A stretch of DNA of 64,000 nt from Tatumella sp. JGM118 (GCF_018257515.1 NZ_JAERJR010000008.1:62001-126000), one strand, 5' to 3'; positions 18,232 to 28,818 are shown, numbered from the stretch's first letter. The notes: a model not told the origin generated them from the sequence alone. Made by a program: numbers and translations.

Positions 18232-18490
18232 TTCACCGGCAGAGTGACCGGAAACCTGAAAATAGATCCCACCCGTCTTATGTTTTCCCCGTATCATGTA
18301 CATCCTTTCCCCGGATCGTCAGCTCCTGCTGAGTTTTCACCGGCAGAGTGACCGGAAACCCTGAAAATCGGTCTCATCCGTCTTATGTTTTCCCCGGATC
18401 ATGTACATCCTTTCCCCGGATCGTCAGCTCCTGCTGAGTTTTCACCGGCAGAGTGATCGGAAACCTGAAAATCGGTCCCATCCGTGTTGT
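18232..18490. repeat. Tandem ~105 bp repeat (about 2.5 copies)
   Basis: Unit 1 starts at 18232, unit 2 at 18336, and a truncated, diverging unit 3 at 18441; the spacings are 104 and 105 bases. Each unit opens with TTCACCGGCAGAGTGACCGG and the two complete ones contain CATGTACATCCTTTCCCCGG and end TCAGCTCCTGCTGAGTTTT, a small hairpin with a short T run. Bases 18208–18231 look like a decayed end of an earlier unit. The opening motif recurs once at 20121. No reading frame follows the repeat. Function unknown; too few and too similar to be a CRISPR array. Confidence 0.85.
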
Positions 18491-18570
18491 GTTTCCCGGT
18501 GAAATACCCCGCACTATGGCGGGCAGTCAGCCTGCCCTCTTTAACCGGCGGGATATTGTACGGACGGCGA

Positions 18571-19794
18571 TCACTGCCCCGGCTCCGGGTCAGTATCCGG
18601 CGTCCGGGGGAACCGTTCACTGACTTCCAGCCAGCTATAAGATAGCGGGGCTGATTTCCTCTGTAGCCAGCGTTGCAGCCTGTTCATTGCCACAGTACTG
18701 ATCAGTTCCTGACGCATGGCAAGCGAATGACGGCGACTGTTAAAGGTTAATCGTTCAGCCTGAATCCCTTCCGGGGTCATCAATGCGACGCCCAGCGTTT
18801 CATTATCCAGTCCGCCGATCACCAGTGCCAGTTCAGCCCCTGACTTCCGGGCCAGTGCTGCGGCACGCTCACCCAGCTGAGCCAATGTTTCAGGTACAGA
18901 AACCGGTAACTCTCCTCCCCTGAGCGGGACAGCTGCACCGGCCAGTTGCCAGTATACTAATCCGGCCGTATACATTTCACTGACGGCAAGAGAGAGTCCG
19001 CGCTGTGCAAGCAGAGTCGCCAGTTGCGCAGGCAGGCCTTGCGTTCCTTCGAACAGGATCCACTCATTGAGAGCTTCGCGGATCTGTTGCCATAAGGCCT
19101 CCATCGGCGCTTTCAGACGTTGCGGTCCCGTCAGTTTGATTTCAACCACCGGCATGGCCGCCCGGTAGCCGATAGTCACCCCATCCGGAAGCGGATAATC
19201 TTCCAGCATCGCGGCCAGTGAGCTTTCACCGCGGCCGAAGGTGGTCATACGCAGACAAAGGGGAGGTTCCGGCAGGCTGAACTGTTTTTTCAGGCGTGGC
19301 AGGATCTGTTCGGTTACCATGATCTTAAACTCAAAAGGGACTCCGGGAGTAAAGAATATCCGGCATCCATTGAGCATGACGCTGAAACCGCAGGCAGTCC
19401 CTGCGCGGTTATCAATCAGTTCCGCCGATTGCGGAATTTCGGCCTGTTTGCGATTCTGCGGCGCCATTGGCTGCCCGCGCTGACTAAAGAAATCTTCAAT
19501 ATGTGCCAGCCATTGCTGATTCATTTCCAGTGGTACGCCACAGGCCATCGCTGCGGCCAGGGCACTTAAGTCATCGCTGGTCGGCCCCAGACCACCGTTC
19601 ACAATCAGGATATCCGCCACCTGGCTGCGTTGTGTCAGTTCCTCAACCAGAGAGTCCAGAGAGTCCCCGACGGTGGAACGGTGTGTCATCACCAGTCCTT
19701 GTGAAAACAGGGTTTCTGCCAGCCAGCTGGCATTAGTATCTGTAATCTGTCCGTAGAGGACTTCATCACCGGTTGATAACATCTCTATCTTCAC
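18571..19794 (-). CDS. yfaY: CinA-family protein (YfaY-like)
   Basis: Full-length CinA homologue of 407 residues (E. coli YfaY 400). The N-terminal MoCF/competence-damage domain is well kept (VKIEMLSTGDEVLYGQITDTNASWLAE, NGGLGPTSDD, FTPGVPFEFKIMV). The C-terminal domain resembles NMN deamidase PncC but the active-site motif (AESCTGG in PncC) reads SEMYTAG, so deamidase activity is doubtful, as in E. coli YfaY. I start at GTG 19794 because AGGAG lies 6 bases upstream and homology begins there; an upstream in-frame start lacks an RBS. Divergent from opgD. Precise biochemical role is not established. Confidence 0.87.
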   Translation of the reverse strand: MKIEMLSTGDEVLYGQITDTNASWLAETLFSQGLVMTHRSTVGDSLDSLVEELTQRSQVADILIVNGGLGPTSDDLSALAAAMACGVPLEMNQQWLAHIEDFFSQRGQPMAPQNRKQAEIPQSAELIDNRAGTACGFSVMLNGCRIFFTPGVPFEFKIMVTEQILPRLKKQFSLPEPPLCLRMTTFGRGESSLAAMLEDYPLPDGVTIGYRAAMPVVEIKLTGPQRLKAPMEALWQQIREALNEWILFEGTQGLPAQLATLLAQRGLSLAVSEMYTAGLVYWQLAGAAVPLRGGELPVSVPETLAQLGERAAALARKSGAELALVIGGLDNETLGVALMTPEGIQAERLTFNSRRHSLAMRQELISTVAMNRLQRWLQRKSAPLSYSWLEVSERFPRTPDTDPEPGQ

Positions 19795-20194
19795 GTGCAG
19801 CTCCTGTATTAAGGGCGGGCACCGGCCGGACATATGTTAACCCTCTGACCGGAAAAATAAAAAAGCGTCTGTTACTTAAAATACCACCGGCGACACTTTT
19901 CAGCTATTGGCCTGACAATGACAGGCAAAAATAATCATAAAGACCCGGCCCACTGTCCACCCTGAACGTCTCACCCGGAATTTTCTGCTAACACTCCGCG
20001 ACAATTAGAATAAAATTTCTGTTCCATGATCACGAAAAAGCATCGCTTCACTGATTAATCTGATAAATTTCTTAACAGTGAATTTTAGCGAGGGTGCTCT
20101 GTCGTAATATAGGAATGGCGTTTACCGGCACAGTGACCGGAGAACGCTTCCCACAGCCACTCTACACTTTAACAACAGAGGATATGTTTCCGGC
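19795..20194. promoter_or_regulatory. Divergent yfaY / opgD upstream region with a stray repeat copy
   Basis: About 400 bp without a gene between divergent starts. The plus strand at 20121–20144 reads TTTACCGGCACAGTGACCGG followed by AGAAC, a single copy of the motif that opens each unit of the tandem repeat at 18232. AT-rich sequence around 19980–20090 is the likely promoter zone; I could not place exact promoters. Confidence 0.5.
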
Positions 20195-21850
20195 ATGAAT
20201 CGCAGAAAGTTTATTAAAGGCACGATGGCTGTCTCGGCTCTTGGTTCTATGACAGGTTTATCTTCACTGCTGGCAAACCAGGCCTGGGCGGCCGATGGTA
20301 TCGCTGATGGTACCGCCAGAAAATTCGATTTCAGTCAGCTGAAGCAACAGGCTTCAGCGCTGGCTAAAAAACCCTGGGCTGGCGCGCCGGGTCCGTTGCC
20401 AGAAACCCTGGCTAACCTTACCCCCCAGGACTACAACGCCATACAGTATGATGCCAGTCATTCTCTGTGGAACAACGTCCCCGATCGTGAGCTGGATGTG
20501 CAGTTCTTCCATGTCGGAATGGGCTTCAAACGCCGTATCCGGATGTTCTCTGTCGATTCCGCAACACATGAAGCCAGAGAAGTACATTTCCGTCCTGAAC
20601 TGTTTAATTACAATGATGCTCATGTCGACGTCGGACAGCTGACCGGCAAGACCGATCTCGGTTTTGCCGGATTCCGTGTCTTCAAAAAACCGGAACTGGC
20701 CCGCAGAGATATCGTTTCTTTTCTCGGCGCCAGCTATTTCCGGGCGGTCGATGATACCTATCAGTACGGTTTATCCGCTCGTGGCGTCGCCATTGATACC
20801 TTCACTAACCATGAAGAATTTCCTGACTTCACCGCGTTCTGGTTTGAGACACCCAAACCTCAGGACACCACTTTTGTAGTGTATGCGCTGCTGGACGGAG
20901 CCAGTCTGACCGGTGCGTTCAAATTCACCATTGACTGCGATAAAGACCGGGTCGTCATGACCGTGGAAAACAGTCTGTATGCGCGTAAAGATATAGAACA
21001 ACTGGGTATTGCTCCGATGACCAGTATGTTCAGCTGCGGTACCAACGATCGCCGGATGTGTAATACTTATCACCCGCAAATTCACGACTCAGATCGCCTG
21101 GCCATGTGGACAGGTAAAGGTGAATGGATTGCCCGGCCGCTGAATAACCCGCAACGTCTGACCTTTAACAGCTTCAGCGACGAAAACCCTCGTGGTTTTG
21201 GTCTGTTACAGCTTGATCATGACTTCTCTGATTACCAGGACGTTATTGGCTGGTATGACAAACGGCCAAGCCTGTGGGTAGAGCCTGTCGGTCAATGGGG
21301 GAAAGGGGCCATCAATCTGATGGAGATCCCGACGACGGGCGAAACACTGGATAACATTGTCTGTTTCTGGCAACCGCAGACCCCGGTGAAAGCCGGCAAT
21401 ACTCTCAGTTTTGAGTACAAACTCTACTGGAGCAGCCTGCCACCGGTGGAAAGCTCTCTCGCCCGTGTCGGTGCGACGCGCACAGGTATCGGCGGCTTCC
21501 CTGAAGGCTGGGCACCGGGTGAACACTTTCCGGAAGTCTGGTGCCGTCGCTTTGCTATCGACTTTGTGGGCGGAGACCTGAAAGCCGCAGCCCCGAAAGG
21601 TATTGAACCGGTGATCACCGTTTCCTCCGGAACCTTTAAACAGGTTGAAATACTGTATGTTGAACCTCTGAACGCGTACCGGATCCTGTTTGACTGGTAT
21701 CCGGACAGTGATTCAACGGCACCGGTGAATATGCGTCTGTTCCTGCGTACGAAAGGTGAGACTCTTAGCGAAACCTGGATGTATCAGTATGTTCCGCCGG
21801 CAGCCGATCAGCGGAAATATGTGGATGATCGCCAGATGAGCGCTGGCTGA
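20195..21850 (+). CDS. opgD: OpgD, glucan biosynthesis protein D (Tat-exported)
   Basis: Periplasmic protein controlling the backbone structure of osmoregulated periplasmic glucans; paralogue of OpgG. At 551 residues it equals E. coli OpgD (MdoD). A Tat signal NRRKFIKG begins the protein, with the hydrophobic stretch and AWA cleavage region near residue 32. Conserved blocks include [38 protein letters not shown] and [15 protein letters not shown]. In E. coli opgD lies far from this region, so its position between yfaY and elaA is a rearrangement. A hairpin terminator follows it. Confidence 0.96.
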   Translation: MNRRKFIKGTMAVSALGSMTGLSSLLANQAWAADGIADGTARKFDFSQLKQQASALAKKPWAGAPGPLPETLANLTPQDYNAIQYDASHSLWNNVPDRELDVQFFHVGMGFKRRIRMFSVDSATHEAREVHFRPELFNYNDAHVDVGQLTGKTDLGFAGFRVFKKPELARRDIVSFLGASYFRAVDDTYQYGLSARGVAIDTFTNHEEFPDFTAFWFETPKPQDTTFVVYALLDGASLTGAFKFTIDCDKDRVVMTVENSLYARKDIEQLGIAPMTSMFSCGTNDRRMCNTYHPQIHDSDRLAMWTGKGEWIARPLNNPQRLTFNSFSDENPRGFGLLQLDHDFSDYQDVIGWYDKRPSLWVEPVGQWGKGAINLMEIPTTGETLDNIVCFWQPQTPVKAGNTLSFEYKLYWSSLPPVESSLARVGATRTGIGGFPEGWAPGEHFPEVWCRRFAIDFVGGDLKAAAPKGIEPVITVSSGTFKQVEILYVEPLNAYRILFDWYPDSDSTAPVNMRLFLRTKGETLSETWMYQYVPPAADQRKYVDDRQMSAG

Positions 21851-21859
21851 TCATCACCG

Positions 21860-21887
21860 ACGGAGCCTGCGGGCTCCGTTATCTTTT
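21860..21887 (+). terminator. Terminator of opgD
   Basis: ACGGAGCC / GGCTCCGT, an 8 bp stem with a 4-base loop, then TATCTTTTT. It overlaps the last codons of convergent elaA. Confidence 0.8.
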
Positions 21888-22337
21888 TAACCTCATTATG
21901 ATGTGATCAATCCCGTCTTCCTGATAAATCTCCCCTTCTGCCACAAATCCCCTGCCGGCATAAAATGCCTGCAAATGTGCCTGAGCGGATAAGTGTACCG
22001 GCAGCGCAGTAAAGTGAAGTCTGCAACTTTCCAGCAGTTTGTCGAGCAACAGATAAGCAAGCCCCTGCCCGCGTGCCGCCGGAGCGACAATGACCCGCCC
22101 GATGCTGACTTCCTGCGGAGCCTCTTCTGTCACCAGGATCCGTGCATAAGCCACCAGCACACCGTCACGCACCCCGAGTAAATGACGGTTATCCCCCCGC
22201 AGATCCTCGCCATCGATATCCTGATAAAGGCATTGTTGCTCAACAATAAAGACCTGATTACGCAATGCCAGCATCTGATAACACTCTGCGACCGGTAATT
22301 CAGTATGGTGGTAATCTTTCCAGATCATTGGCTGCAT
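21879..22337 (-). CDS. elaA: ElaA, GNAT-family N-acetyltransferase
   Basis: GCN5-related acetyltransferase of unknown substrate. The predicted protein is 152 residues (E. coli ElaA 153) with the conserved start MQPMIWKDYHHTEL, FIVEQQCLYQDIDGEDL, and the acetyl-CoA-binding motif IGRVIVAPAARGQGLAYLL followed by LSAQAHLQAFYAGRGF. I choose the ATG at 22337 because CAGGGA lies upstream and homology begins there; the open frame extends about 90 codons further upstream without similarity. Its 3' end is convergent with opgD and overlaps that gene's terminator. Confidence 0.9.
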   Translation of the reverse strand: MQPMIWKDYHHTELPVAECYQMLALRNQVFIVEQQCLYQDIDGEDLRGDNRHLLGVRDGVLVAYARILVTEEAPQEVSIGRVIVAPAARGQGLAYLLLDKLLESCRLHFTALPVHLSAQAHLQAFYAGRGFVAEGEIYQEDGIDHIIMRLKR

Positions 22338-22743
22338 GTTTTTTCCCTGTTTTACGGCGGGTTTCATTATCCGGGTAATCAACCGTCCCGCTCCGCATCT
22401 GTCTGCTGATGACTGTAGCAGTAAACCACAGCTCCGGAAAATACCGGTTAACGCACTGTCCGCCAGACCACATAATACCGATACCGATACCGGCAGAGAG
22501 TCGTTACGCGGTAAGGCGTATGCAACAGATACTGCGTTTGCAGTACCTGAAATAAACGACCCGCCCGGGGCACGCCCTGGCCCTCTCCCGGATAACCACC
22601 TTGTCATCGAGCCACATCCCGCAATTTACCGGACATCGGGAAAACCTCAGACAGATACACTGGCGGGTAAAAGATAACACCCACGCCAGACCAGGTAACG
22701 GTACAGATTCAGGCAAGAAATACGGAACCAGAAAAATCATCAT

Positions 22744-22946
22744 CCGGGTTTCGGGTTCATCTGTTCATCCTTCATCGCTGAGGGGTTTAGGTTCAGGTTC
22801 AGGTTCAGGTTCAAATTTAGGTTCAGGTTTGGGTTTCGGGGTCAGGTTTGGGTTTGGGTTTCGGGGTCAGGTTTGGGTTTGGGTTTGGGTTTGGGTTTGG
22901 GTTTCGGGTTCGGGGTCAGGGTTCGGGGTCAGGGTTCGGGGTCAGG
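22744..22946 (+). repeat. Telomere-like G-rich hexamer repeat
   Basis: About 200 bp, densest from 22781, composed of degenerate 6–7-base units: GGTTCA, GGTTTG, GGTTTC and GGGGTCA. The purest part is five or more successive GGGTTT units (22871–22905), then repeated GGGTTCGGGGTCA. The plus strand carries many runs of three or four G, compatible with G-quadruplexes. It lies between the nuoN terminator and elaA, in a 700 bp gap (22338–23033) where I see no gene; the frames it opens encode only Gly-Ser, Phe-Gly and Val-Trp runs. Confidence 0.9.
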
Positions 22947-22981
22947 ACCGATAGCATTTTATCCGGCACCTCCGGATATAA

Positions 22982-23008
22982 AAAAGGCCATGGAACCCAT
23001 GGCCTTTT
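22982..23008 (-). terminator. Terminator of the nuo operon
   Basis: Perfect 12 bp stem AAAAGGCCATGG / CCATGGCCTTTT with loop AAC, 25 bases past the nuoN stop. The A run on the plus strand supplies the U tract on the minus-strand transcript. Confidence 0.9.
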
Positions 23009-23033
23009 AATCAGTTACCGCAAAGTAAGCCGG

Positions 23034-24491
23034 TTACAGTAAGGGCTGCGCCAGCCTGACCAGCGAGATTAACGGTTGCGGGTAAACGCCCAGTAATAAC
23101 ACCAGCACTGCCGAGATCAGAACGACAATACCGCCGGCAGTATATCCCCAACTGTTAGTCGTATCCCGATGATGTAAGCCTGGTGCGCTCAGGAACAGAC
23201 TGACGGTGACACGCAAATAATAGAAAAGCCCGATGGCACTTCCGGCAACCACGGCGGCGGTTAACCACCACAAACCGGCATGCACACCGGAAGCCAGCAC
23301 ATAAAACTTACCGATAAAACCGAGCGTGGCAGGGATCCCTGCCAGGGAGAGCATCATCATTGCCATCACCCCGGCAAGCACCGGACGGTGCCAGAACAAT
23401 CCACGGTAAGAGTAGAGTGAACCGGTATCGTCCTCATTGCCTGCGCCCGACATCAGGCTGACGACGCCGAAGGCACCGAGGCTGCTGAACAGATAGCCCG
23501 CCAGATACACCCCGGCCGTTTCGATCGATAACTCATGCGAAGCCGCCGCCGTCAGCGCCACCATCAAATAGCCCATATGAGCGATAGAGGAGTAGCCGAG
23601 CATCCGTTTAATATTACTCTGGGACAGTGCCATCAGGTTGCCCGCCAGAATAGAGGCGAAAGCAATAACGGCCAGCGCCGTTCGCATTCCCTCGCTCTGG
23701 CTGACCGGAACGTCCAGGAACAGACGCATCACCACAGCGAAAATAGCGATTTTACTGCCGGTGGCAAGGAAGGCGGATACCGGCGCCGGCGCCCCCTGAT
23801 ACACATCCGGTGTCCAGAGATGGAATGGAAACAGCGACAGTTTAAACCCGACACCGATCACGATCATTCCGAATCCGGTCAGCATCAGAGGTGATGTCAG
23901 TGCTGTTCCCGTCATGCTTTGGCTCAGTCCTGCAAAAGTCAGTTCCCCGCATCCGGCATAGACCAGCGCAATACCGAACAGCAGGAAGGATGAAGCCGCG
24001 GCAGACAGCAAGGTATATTTGATCGCCGCTTCCAGTGAGCCTTTGTGGCGAAAGGCATAACCTGCCAGACCGAACAGAGGCAACGAAAGCAGCTCGACAC
24101 CGATAAACAGTGAGGCCAGATGGTCAGCACTCGCCAGTACGATGCCCCCCAGTACGGCGATGGCGACCAGCAGATAGAACTCGTCACAGTGGTCTTTGAA
24201 AGACTTCAGCCAGGGGTAAGCGAAGGTGCAGGTCGCAAGCCCGGACAGAATAACCAGCGCACTGTAAAATACCGAGTAGCCATCCACCCGTAACAGAGAG
24301 GTAACGTCTGCTCCTCCGCTATGGCCGCTGAACCACAGAGACACCAGCGCGATATTAAGACCAATGACTGTCAGCGTAGCGTTCACAAAGTGATTACGTC
24401 GCCACGCAATAGACAGCATCACGACCACCACGGTTAATCCGGTGATTAACAGGGGGAGCAGTGCAATCAATTGTTCAGTAGTAATTGTCAT
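23034..24491 (-). CDS. nuoN: NADH-quinone oxidoreductase subunit N
   Basis: Antiporter-like membrane subunit of respiratory complex I, one of three proton-channel subunits. The 485-residue protein (same length as E. coli) is almost entirely hydrophobic with about 14 predicted TM segments. Family signatures include [18 protein letters not shown] (essential Glu in TM5), [30 protein letters not shown] (Lys-bearing discontinuous helix) and [20 protein letters not shown]. It is the last gene of the nuo operon and starts 6 bases after nuoM. Confidence 0.98.
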   Translation of the reverse strand: MTITTEQLIALLPLLITGLTVVVVMLSIAWRRNHFVNATLTVIGLNIALVSLWFSGHSGGADVTSLLRVDGYSVFYSALVILSGLATCTFAYPWLKSFKDHCDEFYLLVAIAVLGGIVLASADHLASLFIGVELLSLPLFGLAGYAFRHKGSLEAAIKYTLLSAAASSFLLFGIALVYAGCGELTFAGLSQSMTGTALTSPLMLTGFGMIVIGVGFKLSLFPFHLWTPDVYQGAPAPVSAFLATGSKIAIFAVVMRLFLDVPVSQSEGMRTALAVIAFASILAGNLMALSQSNIKRMLGYSSIAHMGYLMVALTAAASHELSIETAGVYLAGYLFSSLGAFGVVSLMSGAGNEDDTGSLYSYRGLFWHRPVLAGVMAMMMLSLAGIPATLGFIGKFYVLASGVHAGLWWLTAAVVAGSAIGLFYYLRVTVSLFLSAPGLHHRDTTNSWGYTAGGIVVLISAVLVLLLGVYPQPLISLVRLAQPLL

Positions 24492-24497
24492 GGCGGA

Positions 24498-26018
24498 TCA
24501 CGGCCTTGTCATAGAAGTTGAAACGGTAAACCAGTGCTGAATATTACTCATCGCAGCATTTGAGGTATCCAGAATCGGTTGCGGGTAAACCCCCAACAGA
24601 ACCAGCAGCACCACCAGTACCAGAATCATCGTAAACTCACGCACAGACAACCCCCGCAGCGGTGCCGGGGATTGAGGCGCACCATAATATGCCCGCTGTA
24701 TCATGATTAGAGAGTACACCGAAGCAAATACCAGTCCGAACGTCGCAATCACAATGATGGCCGGTACCGTGCGGAAACCGCCGGTCAGGATCATAAATTC
24801 GCCGACAAAGTTTCCGGTGCCCGGCATGCCAAGGTTCGCTGCCGCAAAGAACAGTGAAAGCCCCGGTAACCATTTGATACGCGACCACAATCCGCCCATC
24901 AGACGCATATCGCGGGTATGCAGTCGCTCGTAAAGCTGACCACAGAGAATAAACAGCGCCGCAGAAGAGAGACCATGGGCAATCATCTGTACGACAGCGC
25001 CCTGAAAGGCCAGCTGACTGCCGGTATAGATGGCAATCATCACAAAACCCATATGTGAAACCGAACTGTAGGCGATCAGGCGCTTGATATCCGTTTGGGA
25101 GAACGCCATCCAGGCCCCGTAGAAAATCCCCAGCAGTCCCAGCCCCATGGCGATCGGAGCAAACTCTGCGGATGCCTGCGGAAATAACGGCAGGCTGAAG
25201 CGCAACAGACCATAGGCTGCGGTCTTCAGCAAAATACCGGCCAGATCAACCGAGCCTGCGGTCGGAGCCTGACTGTGCGCATCCGGCAACCAGCCATGTA
25301 AGGGGACAACCGGCATTTTCACCGCAAAAGCGATAAAGAAACCCAGCATCAGCAAGTACTGCACCGTCGAAGACATCGGCGTATGCAGCAATTGTTCATA
25401 GTCAAAGGTCCAGACGCCTGTCGCCTGGTAATGCACCATCACCAGTCCGAGGATAGCGATCAGCATGATAAGCCCGGATGCCTGGGTATAAATAAAGAAC
25501 TTGGTGGCTGCCGAAATCCGTGTTTTACCGTCCGAGGCTTTGTGTCCCCAGAGGGCTATCAGAAAGTACATCGGGACCAGCATCAGTTCCCAGAAGAAGA
25601 AGAACAGGAACAGATCAACGGACAGGAAAACGCCGATCACCCCGCCCAGGATCCACATCAGGTTCAGATGAAAGAACCCCTGATACTTCTGAATTTCGTT
25701 CCAGGAACAGAGAACGGCCATCACCCCCAGCAGACCGGTCAGCACGACCATCAGCAACGACAGGCCATCGATCGCCAGATGAACGCTGATGCCGAACGCA
25801 GGGATCCAGGGAACAGAGAAAGACGATTGCCACTGCGGAATGCCCGCAGCCTGAGTGAATGAATACCCTCCCTGTGACCAGAGTAACAAGGAAAGGACCA
25901 GCGTTAACCCCATGGTCAGCAACGCTATCCAGCGTGGTGCTCTGACGCCTAAGCGTTCAGCCAGCCAGCAGAGCAAGCCGCCGACGAAGGGGAGGATAAT
26001 TAGCCAAGGTAGTAACAC
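24498..26018 (-). CDS. nuoM: NADH-quinone oxidoreductase subunit M
   Basis: Proton-translocating antiporter-like membrane subunit of complex I. 506 residues (E. coli 509) and about 14 TM helices. The essential Glu lies in FFFFWELMLVPMYFLI near residue 144, and the conserved Lys is in KMPVVPLHGWLPDAHSQAPTAGSV. Also visible is DIKRLIAYSSVSHMGFVMI. It is separated from nuoL by a 104-base gap and from nuoN by 6 bases. Confidence 0.98.
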   Translation of the reverse strand: MLLPWLIILPFVGGLLCWLAERLGVRAPRWIALLTMGLTLVLSLLLWSQGGYSFTQAAGIPQWQSSFSVPWIPAFGISVHLAIDGLSLLMVVLTGLLGVMAVLCSWNEIQKYQGFFHLNLMWILGGVIGVFLSVDLFLFFFFWELMLVPMYFLIALWGHKASDGKTRISAATKFFIYTQASGLIMLIAILGLVMVHYQATGVWTFDYEQLLHTPMSSTVQYLLMLGFFIAFAVKMPVVPLHGWLPDAHSQAPTAGSVDLAGILLKTAAYGLLRFSLPLFPQASAEFAPIAMGLGLLGIFYGAWMAFSQTDIKRLIAYSSVSHMGFVMIAIYTGSQLAFQGAVVQMIAHGLSSAALFILCGQLYERLHTRDMRLMGGLWSRIKWLPGLSLFFAAANLGMPGTGNFVGEFMILTGGFRTVPAIIVIATFGLVFASVYSLIMIQRAYYGAPQSPAPLRGLSVREFTMILVLVVLLVLLGVYPQPILDTSNAAMSNIQHWFTVSTSMTRP

Positions 26019-26122
26019 GGCGTTAGGTTCCCTTTTAGTGATCCGCGGCAGTCATGCCACCGCGGAAATTTATCAAGCATCGAAAAACAGAAGTGTCTGC
26101 ACCCTGCTTTTTTTCGCTCACC

Positions 26123-27958
26123 TCAAACCACCAGCATTAACGCCAGCACCACGACTGCACCAATGCCCATGGAGGCGACATACCAGCGCAGATACCCGTT
26201 CTCACTCACTGCAAGTGCCCTGCCTGCTGCCCGCGAGGTGGTACCCAGCAGATCGATCAAGGCGTTGAATGGATCCGATTTCAATAGCCAGGCGATACCC
26301 CGGAAGCTTTTGACAAACACCAGGTCATAGAGCCAGTCAAAGCCCCAGGCAGCAAACCACCAGCGGGAAAGAAAGCGTCCGGGCGCACTGGCAGCCACGG
26401 CAGTGACCAGTGTTCTGCGCCCCAGCCATAACAACGCCGCTATCACAATACCGGCCACCGCAACGACCCCGGAGGTGATTTCCAGCGCAGCTTTACCGGC
26501 CTCCCCGGTGCCGGTATCCGGTAACACACCCCGCAGAGGCGGTGTGATCAGCGCCCCGATAAAGGTCGACAACACCAGAAGTACCAGTAACGGTAAATGG
26601 TGAGTGATCCCTTTGCCGGCATGGGCCTTAATTTTTTCTTCGCCATGGAAGACGATGAAAATCATCCGGAAGGTATAGATCGACGTCAGGAACGCCCCGA
26701 CCAGACCCGCTATCAGCAGCAGGTGATGGCCGTTGGCCATCGCACCATAGAGGATTTCATCTTTACTGTAGAAACCGGCCGTAATGATCGGTAATGCCGA
26801 TAACGCGGCCCCCCCGACCAGGAAGCAGGTGTAGACCAACGGGATACGCTTACGCAGGCCGCCCATTTTGAAAATGTTCTGCTCGTGATGACACGCCAGG
26901 ATGACGGAGCCGGACGAGAGGAATAACAACGCTTTGAAAAAAGCGTGAGTCATCAGGTGGAAAATCGCTGCATCCCAGGCCTGAACCCCTAAGGCCAGGA
27001 ACATATAGCCTATCTGGCTCATGGTCGAATAGGCGAGTACCCGTTTGATATCTGTCTGAACCAGTGCCGCAAATCCTGCCAGCACCAGCGTAATGGCCCC
27101 GATAATCCCGACCAGATGCAGAATTTCCGGCGTCAGCAGGAACAACCCATGCGTACGGGCAATCAGATAGACACCGGCGGTGACCATCGTTGCCGCATGG
27201 ATCAATGCAGAGACCGGGGTCGGCCCCGCCATCGCATCCGCAAGCCAGGTTTGCAGAGGTAACTGTGCCGATTTACCGACCGCACCGCCCAGCAACATCA
27301 GGGTTGCCCACGCCAGCAGGTGATTATTGGCGGCAAACTGCTCCGGTGCCAGGGCGGCCATCTCACGGAAATTCAGCGTACCCAGTTGGTTGTAGAGGAT
27401 GAACAGGCCAATGGCGAGAAAGACATCCCCGATGCGGGTGATGATAAATGCTTTCATCGCAGCTTTACCGTTATCCGGATTGGTGTAATAGAAACCAATC
27501 AGCAGATAAGAGCACAGCCCTACCCCTTCCCAGCCCAGATACATCAGCATCAGGTTATCCGCCAGTACCAGAACGACCATACTGGCGATAAACAGGTTGG
27601 TATAGGCGAAGAAACGGGAATACCCTTCTTCACCGCGCATATACCAGGAGGCAAACATATGGATCAGAAAGCCCACCCCGGTCACTACCGATAACATGGT
27701 CATCGACAGTCCATCCAGCGTCAGGCTGACCTGAATATTGAACTGCCCGACCTGCATCCAGGTCCAGAGCGGTTGCTGATAAAGCGCCTGGCCGTGTGCA
27801 AAAAAATCGATGCCGGCATACAGGGTCACCAGGGCTGCCAGTCCGACAGACCCGATCCCCACCGTGGCAGAGACATTTTCTGACCAGCGACCGCGGGAGA
27901 ATGCCAGCAACAGGAAACCCAGCAGTGGCAATAAAATAGTTAAATAGAGAAGGTTCAT
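26123..27958 (-). CDS. nuoL: NADH-quinone oxidoreductase subunit L
   Basis: Most distal antiporter-like subunit of complex I, with the long lateral helix along the membrane arm. 611 residues (E. coli 613). Signatures include [18 protein letters not shown] (essential Glu), [34 protein letters not shown] and [22 protein letters not shown]; the C-terminal region after residue 480 carries the lateral-helix segment and final TM anchor. Its ATG overlaps the nuoK stop by 4 bases, implying coupled translation. Confidence 0.98.
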   Translation of the reverse strand: MNLLYLTILLPLLGFLLLAFSRGRWSENVSATVGIGSVGLAALVTLYAGIDFFAHGQALYQQPLWTWMQVGQFNIQVSLTLDGLSMTMLSVVTGVGFLIHMFASWYMRGEEGYSRFFAYTNLFIASMVVLVLADNLMLMYLGWEGVGLCSYLLIGFYYTNPDNGKAAMKAFIITRIGDVFLAIGLFILYNQLGTLNFREMAALAPEQFAANNHLLAWATLMLLGGAVGKSAQLPLQTWLADAMAGPTPVSALIHAATMVTAGVYLIARTHGLFLLTPEILHLVGIIGAITLVLAGFAALVQTDIKRVLAYSTMSQIGYMFLALGVQAWDAAIFHLMTHAFFKALLFLSSGSVILACHHEQNIFKMGGLRKRIPLVYTCFLVGGAALSALPIITAGFYSKDEILYGAMANGHHLLLIAGLVGAFLTSIYTFRMIFIVFHGEEKIKAHAGKGITHHLPLLVLLVLSTFIGALITPPLRGVLPDTGTGEAGKAALEITSGVVAVAGIVIAALLWLGRRTLVTAVAASAPGRFLSRWWFAAWGFDWLYDLVFVKSFRGIAWLLKSDPFNALIDLLGTTSRAAGRALAVSENGYLRWYVASMGIGAVVVLALMLVV

Positions 27959-28257
27959 CCGCGCATCTCACTCACTGAATCGATATTCAGGGTCTGACGA
28001 CGACGATGTAATTGCAGCAATAACGCCAGCCCGATGCTGGCTTCTGCCGCGGCGAGACTGATCGCCAGAATATACATCACCTGACCGTCAGCCTGCCCCC
28101 AGTAACTTCCCGCCACCACCAGCGCCAGCGCGGCGGCGTTGATCATGATTTCCAGACCAATCAGCATAAACAGCAGATTACGCCGGACGATCAGCGAGGT
28201 CAGCCCGAGCACAAAAAGAATTGCCGCAAGGATCAGTCCGTGTTGCAGAGGTATCAT
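27955..28257 (-). CDS. nuoK: NADH-quinone oxidoreductase subunit K
   Basis: Small three-helix membrane subunit of complex I (ND4L homologue). Exactly 100 residues as in E. coli. The two membrane glutamates needed for proton translocation are visible in [16 protein letters not shown] and [13 protein letters not shown]. It overlaps nuoJ and nuoL by 4 bases each, typical of the operon. Confidence 0.98.
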   Translation of the reverse strand: MIPLQHGLILAAILFVLGLTSLIVRRNLLFMLIGLEIMINAAALALVVAGSYWGQADGQVMYILAISLAAAEASIGLALLLQLHRRRQTLNIDSVSEMRG

Positions 28258-28808
28258 ATCTGTTCCTCCCTGTTAGCCTGTACTGAGTCATCTGTAAGGT
28301 TACTTAATACTTCACCACGGCGTTCTTCACGACCGATGTGGTAGGCAACGACCACCCCCGCCAGCAGCAGCATCGATGCCAGTTCCACGGCCAGGACATA
28401 CGGTCCAAACAGACTGATCCCCACCGCTTTAGCGGCGATCACGGTTCCGTCGATCCCCTGATCATTAATGGTACTGATCGCATGGATCATCGCCATCAGT
28501 AACAATAACGCGATGACGCCAGGACCGATCCACAGTGAGAGTTTCAGCCATTCCTGCTCCTGCTTTTGCTGAGCCTTGCCCAGATTCAGCATCATCACCA
28601 CAAAGACGAACAACACCATAATGGCACCGGCATAGACGATGATTTCCAGCGCACCGGCAAAATAAGCCCCCAGGGAGAAAAAGACCCCGGCTACGGCCAG
28701 TAAGGAGATGATCAGATACAGTAAGGCGTGCACAGGATGCGTATGAGTAATCACCCTGAGTGTGGTTAACACTGCCACCGCCCCGCAAAAGTAAAACGCG
28801 AATTCCAT
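28254..28808 (-). CDS. nuoJ: NADH-quinone oxidoreductase subunit J
   Basis: Five-helix membrane subunit of complex I (ND6 homologue) near the quinone/E-channel region. 184 residues as in E. coli. The characteristic third helix [21 protein letters not shown], with its pi-bulge region, is present. The hydrophilic C-terminus ([17 protein letters not shown]) faces the cytoplasm. Operonic between nuoI and nuoK. Confidence 0.98.
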   Translation of the reverse strand: MEFAFYFCGAVAVLTTLRVITHTHPVHALLYLIISLLAVAGVFFSLGAYFAGALEIIVYAGAIMVLFVFVVMMLNLGKAQQKQEQEWLKLSLWIGPGVIALLLLMAMIHAISTINDQGIDGTVIAAKAVGISLFGPYVLAVELASMLLLAGVVVAYHIGREERRGEVLSNLTDDSVQANREEQI

Positions 28809-28818
28809 GCCCGACTCC

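Noticed and set aside
18232-18490. Tandem repeat considered as a CRISPR array
   Set aside because: The ~105 bp units are nearly identical throughout, with no variable spacers and no cas genes nearby.
22601-22954. 117-codon plus-strand frame with Gly-Ser, Phe-Gly and Val-Trp runs
   Set aside because: It is produced by the G-rich hexamer repeat, has no RBS and no family match.
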